A stretch of 64,000 bases of DNA, from positions 62,001 through 126,000 of the forward strand of contig CAVSGZ010000010.1 in the NCBI GenBank assembly GCA_963727765.1. The letters are read 5' to 3'. Origin of the DNA: FEN-299 sp963727765 (GTDB lineage: Bacteria; Acidobacteriota; Vicinamibacteria; Vicinamibacterales; Fen-181). The position numbers and the translations under genes are program-made. The notes under the pieces were generated by a model. It worked only from the letters and a program-made list of their open reading frames with translations, did no database searches and was not told where the DNA came from. Shown piece after piece: positions 7,935-14,495 of this stretch; position 1 is the stretch's first letter; the number at the start of each line of letters is the position of its first letter.

Positions 7935-9658
7935 ACGACGACATCCCGTGCTTCGTAGTGCGTGTGGAGCAGCTCATGGCTGACGCGCGACAGCGGCTTC
8001 CCGAGGAACTCGGCGTAGAGGCGGGCAATCGCAGGGTTCTGGTGCGACGATCGGAGCGCGGCGTCACGGTCGATCGCGTAGAGCGCCTGCATCCGCGCGC
8101 GGACGGCGTCCGGCGCCGCTCCCCGCGGCTGGCCGCCGCCGTTGATGCAGCCGCCCGGGCAGGTCATCACTTCGATGAAGTGCAGGTCGCGTCGCCCGGC
8201 GCGCACCTGCTCGATGAGCGACCGGGCGTGGCCAAGGCTCGACACGGCCGCCACGCCGACCTCCCGGCCCGCGATCGTGGCCCGGTGCTCTTTGATGCCC
8301 GTGAGGCCGCGCAGCGGCTGAAGCTTGAGCGAGGCCGGCGGCTCGCCCGTCAGCAGGAAGTGCGCCGTCCTGAGCGCCGCCTCGGCGACGCCGCCGCTCG
8401 CGCCAAAGATCTTGCCAGCCGAGGTGCGCTCGCCGAACGGCGTGTCCGGCGCCTCGGGCGCCAGGCTCGACAGGTCGAGACCGTGCATCCGAATCAGGCT
8501 CGCCAGCTCGCGCGTCGTCAGCACGGCGTCGATGTCGGGGCGGCCGTCACGTCCCATCTCCGGGCGGCCGGCTTCGAACTTCTTGGCCGTGCAGGGCATC
8601 ACGGCCACGCTGAAGATGCGCCTCGGGTCGAGGTGCTCGCGCTCGGCGAAGAAGCTCTTGACGATGGCGCCGAGCATCTGCTGCGGGCTCTTGCAGGTTG
8701 AAAGATGGGGGATCATGTCCGGGTAGAACTGCTCGACGAACTTGATCCAGCCCGGCGAGCAGCTGGTCATCATCGGCAGCGCGGCGCCGTCGCCCGCGGT
8801 GAGCCGCTGCACCAGCTCAGAGGCCTCCTCCATGACCGTGAGGTCGGCCGAGAACGACGTGTCGAAGACCCGCTTGAACCCCAGGCGGCGCAGCGCCGCG
8901 GTGAGCGCGCCATCAACGTCAGCGCCAGGCCTGGCGCCGAATTCCTCGGCGAGCGTCACCGAGACCGACGGCGCGTGCTGGACGACGACGAACGTCTCGG
9001 GGTCGGAGAGGGCGGCGCGGACCTCGTCGAGCGCGCTGTGCTCGGCCAGCGCGCCGGTGGGGCAGACGGCCACGCACTGGCCGCAGTTGACGCAGGAGCT
9101 GACGTTGAGCCCCTCGTCGAACGCCGGGCCCACGTGCGCGCGGCTGCCGCGGCCGATGAACTCGACGGCGCCGACCGACTGGATTTCCTCGCACACCCGG
9201 ACGCACTTGCCGCAGAGGATGCACTTGGCCGGGTCGCGGACGATCGACGGGCTGGCCACGTCGAGCCGCGCCGTCGGGCGCCCGCCGAAGTACCGGCGCC
9301 TCCTGATGCCCAACTGCTGCGCCAGCGCCTGCAACTCGCAGTTGTTGTTGCGCGAGCAGTAGAGACAGTCGTCCGGGTGGTTGGCGAGCAGCAGCTCGAC
9401 GAGCGTCCGCCGCGCGTCCACCGCCCGCGGCGAGTGCGTCTGCACCTTCATGCCCGGCGCCACCGGGAATGCGCAACTCGGCACCAGGCCCCGCTGGCCC
9501 TCGACCTCCACCACGCACATCCGGCACGCGCCGCTCGGCGGCAGACCGTCGTAGTGGCAGAGCGTCGGGACCGCGATCCCGGCGCGCCGCACCGCCTGCA
9601 GCAGCATCTCCCCGTCCTGCGCGTCCACGTTCAGGCCGTTGACCTCGATCTTGATCAC
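7931..9658 (-). CDS. hndD: [FeFe] hydrogenase catalytic subunit, trimeric NAD(P)-linked type (HndD/HydA)
   Basis: Interconverts protons and H2 at the H-cluster as part of a soluble HndACD/HydABC complex coupled to NAD(P)H and ferredoxin. The 575-residue protein has a [2Fe-2S] domain (C34, C45, C48, C62), a His-ligated [4Fe-4S] site (H94, C98, C101, C107), two [4Fe-4S] clusters near 145-200, and the H-cluster domain with TSCSPGW (298-304), VMPCTAKKFE and EVMTCPGGCINGGG. A C-terminal small-subunit segment is fused. It begins 10 bases after hndC and overlaps the sensor by 4 bases. The trimeric context resembles group A3 electron-bifurcating enzymes. Bifurcation is inferred from subunit make-up, not shown by sequence alone. 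Confidence 0.95.
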   Translation of the reverse strand: MIKIEVNGLNVDAQDGEMLLQAVRRAGIAVPTLCHYDGLPPSGACRMCVVEVEGQRGLVPSCAFPVAPGMKVQTHSPRAVDARRTLVELLLANHPDDCLYCSRNNNCELQALAQQLGIRRRRYFGGRPTARLDVASPSIVRDPAKCILCGKCVRVCEEIQSVGAVEFIGRGSRAHVGPAFDEGLNVSSCVNCGQCVAVCPTGALAEHSALDEVRAALSDPETFVVVQHAPSVSVTLAEEFGARPGADVDGALTAALRRLGFKRVFDTSFSADLTVMEEASELVQRLTAGDGAALPMMTSCSPGWIKFVEQFYPDMIPHLSTCKSPQQMLGAIVKSFFAEREHLDPRRIFSVAVMPCTAKKFEAGRPEMGRDGRPDIDAVLTTRELASLIRMHGLDLSSLAPEAPDTPFGERTSAGKIFGASGGVAEAALRTAHFLLTGEPPASLKLQPLRGLTGIKEHRATIAGREVGVAAVSSLGHARSLIEQVRAGRRDLHFIEVMTCPGGCINGGGQPRGAAPDAVRARMQALYAIDRDAALRSSHQNPAIARLYAEFLGKPLSRVSHELLHTHYEARDVVV

Positions 9659-9668
9659 GATTGCCCCC

Positions 9669-11681
9669 TCACGCCGCCGTCACCGCGTCGAAGTGGCACA
9701 CGTCGACGCACGTGCCACACGCCACGCACCGCTCGGGAATCACGTGGTGCGGGCTCTTGAGCGTGCCGACGATCGCCTCCGACGGGCAGTTCTTCACGCA
9801 CACGGCGCAGCCGGTGCACTTGTCCTGGTCGATCGAATAGGTCAACAGCTCGCCGCACGCCTTGGCCGGGCACCGCCGGTCGTAGACGTGCGCCTCGTAC
9901 TCGTCGCGGAACCAGCGCAGCGTGCTGAGCACGGGGTTGGGCGCCGACTGGCCGAGGCCGCACAGGCTCGTGTCCTGGATGACCCGGGCCAGGTGCTCGA
10001 GGCTCATCACGCTCCGGAACCGCTCCAGCGCGTCGAAGTCCTTCTCGTTTCGGCGGCTCCGCGTGAGGCTCTCCAGGATCTCGAGCATCCGGCGCGTCCC
10101 CTCGCGGCACGGGATGCACTTGCCGCAGCTCTCACGCTGGATGAAGTCCATGAAGAACTTGGCGACGTCCACCATGCACGTCGTCTCGTCCATCACGACC
10201 AGGCCGCCCGAGCCCATCATGGCGCCGACGCGCTTGAGCGACTCGTAGTCGATGTCGATGTCGAGGTGGCTGGCCGGGATGCAGCCGCCCGACGGCCCGC
10301 CGATCTGCACGGCCTTGTAGGCCTTGCCGCCGGGGATGCCGCCGCCGATGTCGAACACGATCTGCCGGAGCGTCGTGCCCATCGCGACCTCGACCAGCCC
10401 GGTGCGGGCCACCTTGCCCGAGAGGGCGAACACCTTGGTGCCCTTGCTGGTCGGCGTGCCAATCCGCGAGAAGAACTCGTCGCCGCGGACGACGATCGTG
10501 GGGACGTTGGCGAGCGTCTCCACGTTGTTGATGACTGTCGGCTTGCCGAACAGGCCGCGCACGGCCGGAAACGGCGGCCTCGGCCGGGGCATCCCGCGGC
10601 GCCCCTCGATGCTGTGCAAGAGCGCCGTCTCCTCGCCGCACACAAACGCCCCGGCGCCCTGCTTGAGCGCCACCTCGAGATCGAAACCCGAGTCAAGGAT
10701 GTTCGGACCGAGCAGGCCGAACGCCCGAGACTGGCCGATCGCGTGCTGCAAGCGCGCTATGGCCAGCGGGTACTCGGCGCGGATGTAGACGTAGGCCTTC
10801 GTCGCGCCGATCCCGTACGCTGCAATCGCGAGACCCTCGAGCAGCCGGTAGGGGTCGCCCTCGATCACCGCCCGGTCCATGAACGCGCCCGGGTCCCCCT
10901 CGTCGGCGTTGCAGACCATGTACTTCTGATCCGCCGACTCCTTGTGGGCGATCGTCCACTTGGTCCCGGTCCTGAACCCGCCGCCTCCTCGACCCCTCAG
11001 GCCGCTCTGTTCCACGACTCCGCAGACCTCGGCCGGCGTTTGCTCGCGCAGCGCCTTGGCCAGGCCGGTGTAGCCGCCGCGCGCCAGGTACTCGTCGAGG
11101 CTCGCCGGATCGACGAGTCCACAGTTGGCGAGCACCAGCCGCTTCTGTGGCGCAAAGAAGGGATGCTCGTCGAGAAACGGCACATCCTCCCAGCACGTCG
11201 TCCCGTCCTGGCGGAACTGCCCGAGCGGGGAGACCGGCCACGTCTTCGCACCGCCGAACACGGCATCGAGCAGGCCCGGGACCAGCGTCTCGGTGACACG
11301 CGGAAAGCTCAGGCGCGGGCGGCCGGGCAGCTGCACGTCGACGAGCGGCTCCTCGACGCACAAGCCGATGCAGCCGACCTCGACGACCTCAGCCCGGAGG
11401 TCGGCGTGCTGGTCCAGGTAGCGGCGGACCGCGGCGCGCGTGCGGCCTGCGCCGGCGCCGAGGCCGCAGGTGCCGGTGCCGATGAAGACGATTGGGCGCT
11501 CGAGCCCCTCGCGGAGAGCTCGCGCGCGGACAGCCTGGCGCCTGGCGCGGCAGGCGTCGCTCTCGTGGCAGAGCGGACCGTTCGAGAGGCACTCAATGAG
11601 CTGGGGGCAGGGACGCGACGGCGCGTGCCAGCATTCCGGGCAGCACGGTCCGAACGTGAACGGCGAAGGTGAGGCGGTCAT
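9669..11681 (-). CDS. hndC: NuoF-like flavoprotein subunit of the [FeFe] hydrogenase (HndC/HydB), with Cys-rich N-terminal extension
   Basis: The FMN- and NAD(H)-binding subunit, 670 residues. After a thioredoxin-like [2Fe-2S] domain (TGTCGLGAG, VGCIGLC, about 65-125) come the FMN/NAD site (GLRGRGGGGFRTGTKW near 233; GAFVCGEETALL near 345), the NuoF [4Fe-4S] motif ESCGKCIPCREGT near 480, and a C-terminal 2[4Fe-4S] ferredoxin domain (CTGCAVCVKNC; CVACGTCVDVC). The first 45 residues are unusual: seven cysteines (13, 14, 17, 25, 31, 38, 44) precede the thioredoxin-like domain and could form another metal site. The gene overlaps hndA by 4 bases (ATGA). Confidence 0.95.
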   Translation of the reverse strand: MTASPSPFTFGPCCPECWHAPSRPCPQLIECLSNGPLCHESDACRARRQAVRARALREGLERPIVFIGTGTCGLGAGAGRTRAAVRRYLDQHADLRAEVVEVGCIGLCVEEPLVDVQLPGRPRLSFPRVTETLVPGLLDAVFGGAKTWPVSPLGQFRQDGTTCWEDVPFLDEHPFFAPQKRLVLANCGLVDPASLDEYLARGGYTGLAKALREQTPAEVCGVVEQSGLRGRGGGGFRTGTKWTIAHKESADQKYMVCNADEGDPGAFMDRAVIEGDPYRLLEGLAIAAYGIGATKAYVYIRAEYPLAIARLQHAIGQSRAFGLLGPNILDSGFDLEVALKQGAGAFVCGEETALLHSIEGRRGMPRPRPPFPAVRGLFGKPTVINNVETLANVPTIVVRGDEFFSRIGTPTSKGTKVFALSGKVARTGLVEVAMGTTLRQIVFDIGGGIPGGKAYKAVQIGGPSGGCIPASHLDIDIDYESLKRVGAMMGSGGLVVMDETTCMVDVAKFFMDFIQRESCGKCIPCREGTRRMLEILESLTRSRRNEKDFDALERFRSVMSLEHLARVIQDTSLCGLGQSAPNPVLSTLRWFRDEYEAHVYDRRCPAKACGELLTYSIDQDKCTGCAVCVKNCPSEAIVGTLKSPHHVIPERCVACGTCVDVCHFDAVTAA

Positions 11682-12151
11682 TTCGCGGCCGCCTCCCGGC
11701 GAATCGAACGGACGATCTTCGTCGCGCGCTCAGCCGTGGCGCCGGCGTGGAACTCGCCGTTGACCGCCATCAGCGGCGCCAGCCCGCACGCGCCGAGGCA
11801 CGCGACCACCTCGAGGCTGAACAGGCTGTCGCGCGTCGTCTGACCCGGCTTGATCTGGAGCGTGCGCTGCAGCGCGTTGAGCGTCTGGAGCGAGCTCTTC
11901 ACGTGGCACGCCGTGCCGCGGCACACCTGGATGTGGTAGCGGCCGAGCGGCTGGAACCGAAACTGGTTGTAGAAGGTGGCGACGCCGTACACCTTGCTGG
12001 CCGGCAGGCGCAGGTGGCGGCCGATGCGGATCACCGCGTCGCGCGACAGGTAGCCGTGCGCCGCCTGCACCTCCTGGAGCAGCGGGATGAGCGCGTCGCG
12101 GCGCCCGGGCGGGTACTTGCAGACGATGGGTTCGAGGTCTGGTGTGATCAT
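11678..12151 (-). CDS. hndA: NuoE-like [2Fe-2S] subunit of the [FeFe] hydrogenase (HndA/HydC)
   Basis: The 157-residue NuoE-family thioredoxin-fold subunit binds one [2Fe-2S] cluster through C77, C82, C118 and C122 (VCRGTACHVK and ACLGACGLAP). In trimeric hydrogenases it passes electrons to and from the flavin subunit. The length and the helical N-terminal part (LLQEVQAAHGYLS, VYGVATFYNQF) are standard for the family. It lies 11 bases downstream of rex and overlaps hndC by 4 bases, so it is the first structural gene of the operon. Confidence 0.95.
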   Translation of the reverse strand: MITPDLEPIVCKYPPGRRDALIPLLQEVQAAHGYLSRDAVIRIGRHLRLPASKVYGVATFYNQFRFQPLGRYHIQVCRGTACHVKSSLQTLNALQRTLQIKPGQTTRDSLFSLEVVACLGACGLAPLMAVNGEFHAGATAERATKIVRSIRREAAAK

Positions 12152-12162
12152 CGGAGTCGAGG

Positions 12163-12810
12163 TTACGGACGTTCGTGCGCGTAGTACGCGACCCGGTCGA
12201 GCGCCATCATGAGATCGACGTTCTCGACGTGAAGGCCCACGGGCACGCGCAGCCGAACGGGAGCGAAGTTGAGCAGGCCCTTCACGCCGGCCAGCACCAG
12301 TTGGTCGCAGACAGACTGCGCCTCGGCGGCCGGCACGGCGATGACGCCCACGTGGATCTTCTCGCGGGCGATGACCTCGGTCGTCTGGTCGGCGGGGTAG
12401 CAGCGGCAGCCGTGGAGGACGCGCCCGGTCTTCTCGGGGGCGCGGTCGAAGGCCGCGGCAAACCGGATGGGCTGGCGGTTGGCGTAGTAGGCGAGAATGG
12501 CGCGCCCGAGGTTGCCGACGCCGACCAGCGCGACCGCAGTCTCGACCGAGCGGGCGAGGACGTCGTCGATGGCGGCGACCAGGTCTGCGATGGCGTAGCC
12601 GCGCCTGGGGCTGCCGCTGAAGCCGATCGTCATCAGGTCGCGACGGACCTGGGCGGCGGTGGTGACGGCGAGGGCGGCGAGCTGGTGCGAGAAGACCTGT
12701 CGGGCGCCGTCGGCCAGCTCTTCCTGAAGGAGCCGTCTGTAGAGGCTGAGCCGGCCGATGGTGTTGACGGGGATGGTCTGGCGCGGGCTTGAGGAGGGAG
12801 TGGATGGCAT
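12163..12810 (-). CDS. rex: redox-sensing transcriptional repressor Rex
   Basis: Rex senses the NADH/NAD+ ratio and represses fermentative, hydrogenase and respiratory genes when NADH is low. The 215-residue protein has an N-terminal winged helix (IPVNTIGRLSLYRRLLQEE, ending near VRRDLMTIG) and a Rossmann domain with VALVGVGNLGRAIL. The C-terminus follows the family (FAPVRLRVPVGLHVENVDL). I prefer the ATG at 12810 over the one at 12828 because the extra six residues would be encoded inside a Rex-type operator. It is the first gene of the hnd operon and should regulate that operon, including itself, through the two sites directly upstream. Confidence 0.95.
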   Translation of the reverse strand: MPSTPSSSPRQTIPVNTIGRLSLYRRLLQEELADGARQVFSHQLAALAVTTAAQVRRDLMTIGFSGSPRRGYAIADLVAAIDDVLARSVETAVALVGVGNLGRAILAYYANRQPIRFAAAFDRAPEKTGRVLHGCRCYPADQTTEVIAREKIHVGVIAVPAAEAQSVCDQLVLAGVKGLLNFAPVRLRVPVGLHVENVDLMMALDRVAYYAHERP

Positions 12811-12813
12811 ATC

Positions 12814-12829
12814 TGTGAACCGCCTCACA
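12814..12829. promoter_or_regulatory. Rex-type operator, proximal site
   Basis: TGTGA-N6-TCACA (12814-12818 and 12825-12829), starting 4 bases upstream of the rex ATG. It is 17 bases centre to centre from a second identical dyad, placing both on roughly one face-and-a-half of the helix. Confidence 0.7.
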
Positions 12830-12830
12830 C

Positions 12831-12846
12831 TGTGAAACAGTTCACA
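12831..12846. promoter_or_regulatory. Rex-type operator, distal site
   Basis: TGTGA-N6-TCACA inside the longer perfect dyad CTGTGAA-ACAG-TTCACAG (12830-12847). It closely matches the known Rex box (TTGTGAA-N4-TTCACAA) and lies just downstream of the predicted -10 element, where bound Rex would block transcription. Confidence 0.82.
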
Positions 12847-12849
12847 GAT

Positions 12850-12879
12850 ATCCTATCGCTCAACTGATTGTGGCGTCAA
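12850..12879 (-). promoter_or_regulatory. sigma70-like promoter of the rex-hnd-sensor operon
   Basis: Minus-strand -35 TTGACG (12874-12879) and -10 TAGGAT (12850-12855) with an 18-base spacer. The start point would fall within the distal Rex operator, giving a short leader before rex. Confidence 0.6.
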
Positions 12880-12931
12880 CCCCTCCACATGGGCAGGCCG
12901 CAAACGAGGACCCGCTGCCCGCCGACCCCTT

Positions 12932-12960
12932 TTCCCTCGTCCCTCGTCCCTGACCCCTGA
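12932..12960. repeat. heptamer repeat abutting the 3' end of hydG
   Basis: Units TTCCCTC (12932), GTCCCTC (12939), GTCCCTG (12946) and ACCCCTG (12953) end one base before the hydG stop codon. The CCCTGAC-type unit recurs at 39913-39940. Confidence 0.7.
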
Positions 12961-12961
12961 A

Positions 12962-14356
12962 TCAGCAGTAGACGTCCCTTTCCCCCGCCCTAACCTTGTC
13001 CATCAGTTGGATGGCCCGCTGCCTCGGCCAGTCGTCCATCGTCTCGAGCGCCTCGGCGATGCACCGGTCGCCGATCGCCCGCGTCTCAGGTGACGCATAG
13101 TCGAGCAGGTATTCCAGGAAGGTGGACAGCCCGTTGGGGTCGCAGTGCTGCTTGATGTCGCCCGGCTTGGCCAGGTCCATGAAATCGGCGCCGGTCCGGC
13201 CCAGCCGGTAGCAGCCGGTGCAGAACGACGGGATGTAGCCGAGCGAGGCCACGTCGCGCACGACCTCGTCGAGATTGCGGTGGTCGCCCAGGCAGAACTG
13301 GCTCGCGTCGAGTCGCTCGTCCTCGGTGTAGCCGCCGGGGTTGGTCCGGCTGCCCGCCGAGATCTGCGACACGCCGAGGGCGAACGTCTCCCGGCGGATG
13401 TTCGCCGATTCGCGCGTCGACATGATGATGCCGGTGTAGGGGACCGCGAGCCGCAGGATCGCCACGAGCTTGCGGAAGTCGATGTCGCTCACCGCGTGGG
13501 GAGGATGGCTCGCCACGTCCGATCCGGTCGCCGGCTCGAGGCGCGGCACGCTGATCGTATGCGGGCCGACGCCGTGCCGCCGCTCGAGATGGCGAATGTG
13601 CTGCATCAGGGCGAGCAGCTCGAACCGCCAGTCAAAGAGGCCGAACAGCACGCCGATGCCCACGTCGTCGATGCCGGCTTCCATCGCCCGGTCCATCGCC
13701 GTCACGCGCCAGTCGTAGTCGCGCTTCTTGCCGCCCAGGTGCACCGCCGAGTAGGTCTGGTGGTGGTAGGTCTCCTGGAACAGCTGGTAGGTGCCGATCT
13801 TGCGCGCCTTGAGTTCGCGGAACTCGTCGAGCGTCAGCGGCGCGACGTTGGCGTTGACGCGGCGCACCTCGCCGGGGCCGTCGGTCACGCCGTAGATCGT
13901 GTCGATGCAGTCGAGGACGTAGGAGAAACCCTGGCGCGGGTACGATTCGCCGGCCACGAGCAGCACCCGCTTGTGACCCTGGTCGATCAGGATCCGCACC
14001 TCGTGCGCGATCTCCTCTTGCGTCAGGGCGCGCCGGACGAGCGCCGCGTTTCGCGCGCGAAAAGCGCAGTAGGTGCACTCGTTGGCGCACAGGTTCGAGA
14101 CGTACAGCGGAGCGAACAGCACGAGCCGGCGGCCGTAGATCGTGTCTTTCACGAACTGCGCCGCGGCGAACAGCTCGCCGAGCAGCGCCGGGTCGCTCAC
14201 GTTCATCAGCACGGCGATCTCGGCGGCCTCGAGGCCGTGGAGCTCCCGCGCCTTCGCCAGCACCGCGCGGACGGCGGCGGCGTCTGCGGTCCCGGCGAGT
14301 TCGAGTGTGTGGAAGATGGCAGGTTCGTCGATGAAGGATCCGTTAGTAGATGTCAT
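12962..14356 (-). CDS. hydG: [FeFe] hydrogenase maturase HydG (tyrosine lyase, radical SAM)
   Basis: HydG cleaves tyrosine to p-cresol and forms the CO and CN ligands carried on an Fe-cysteine unit. The 464-residue protein has a ThiH-like barrel with SAM motif CANECTYC (C90, C94, C97) and the HydG-specific C-terminal cluster region CTGCYRLGRTGADFM (C379, C382), with a further Cys near 402 (QHC). The ATG at 14356 gives the normal family length; in-frame ATGs further upstream would extend it into non-conserved sequence. It lies on the same strand as, and just upstream of, the Rex-controlled promoter, and is separated from hydE/hydF by the whole hydrogenase operon. Confidence 0.95.
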   Translation of the reverse strand: MTSTNGSFIDEPAIFHTLELAGTADAAAVRAVLAKARELHGLEAAEIAVLMNVSDPALLGELFAAAQFVKDTIYGRRLVLFAPLYVSNLCANECTYCAFRARNAALVRRALTQEEIAHEVRILIDQGHKRVLLVAGESYPRQGFSYVLDCIDTIYGVTDGPGEVRRVNANVAPLTLDEFRELKARKIGTYQLFQETYHHQTYSAVHLGGKKRDYDWRVTAMDRAMEAGIDDVGIGVLFGLFDWRFELLALMQHIRHLERRHGVGPHTISVPRLEPATGSDVASHPPHAVSDIDFRKLVAILRLAVPYTGIIMSTRESANIRRETFALGVSQISAGSRTNPGGYTEDERLDASQFCLGDHRNLDEVVRDVASLGYIPSFCTGCYRLGRTGADFMDLAKPGDIKQHCDPNGLSTFLEYLLDYASPETRAIGDRCIAEALETMDDWPRQRAIQLMDKVRAGERDVYC

Positions 14357-14495
14357 ACCCGTCTCCCAGTATACGTCCGCCGGGGTCGGTCGCCGGTGCC
14401 CGGGAGGCGCTGAAGCCGTGTGATACCATGTGAGGTCTCGACCTCGACCTCGCGGCAGCGGCGCCGATTCCTGCTGTTCCAGGACGGGCCTCCTC

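Noticed and set aside
5952..7958. Long plus-strand open frame opposite the sensor-kinase gene
   Set aside because: High-G+C codon bias produces long antisense frames; this one is His/Arg/Asp-rich without recognisable domains, while the minus strand encodes a clear multidomain protein.
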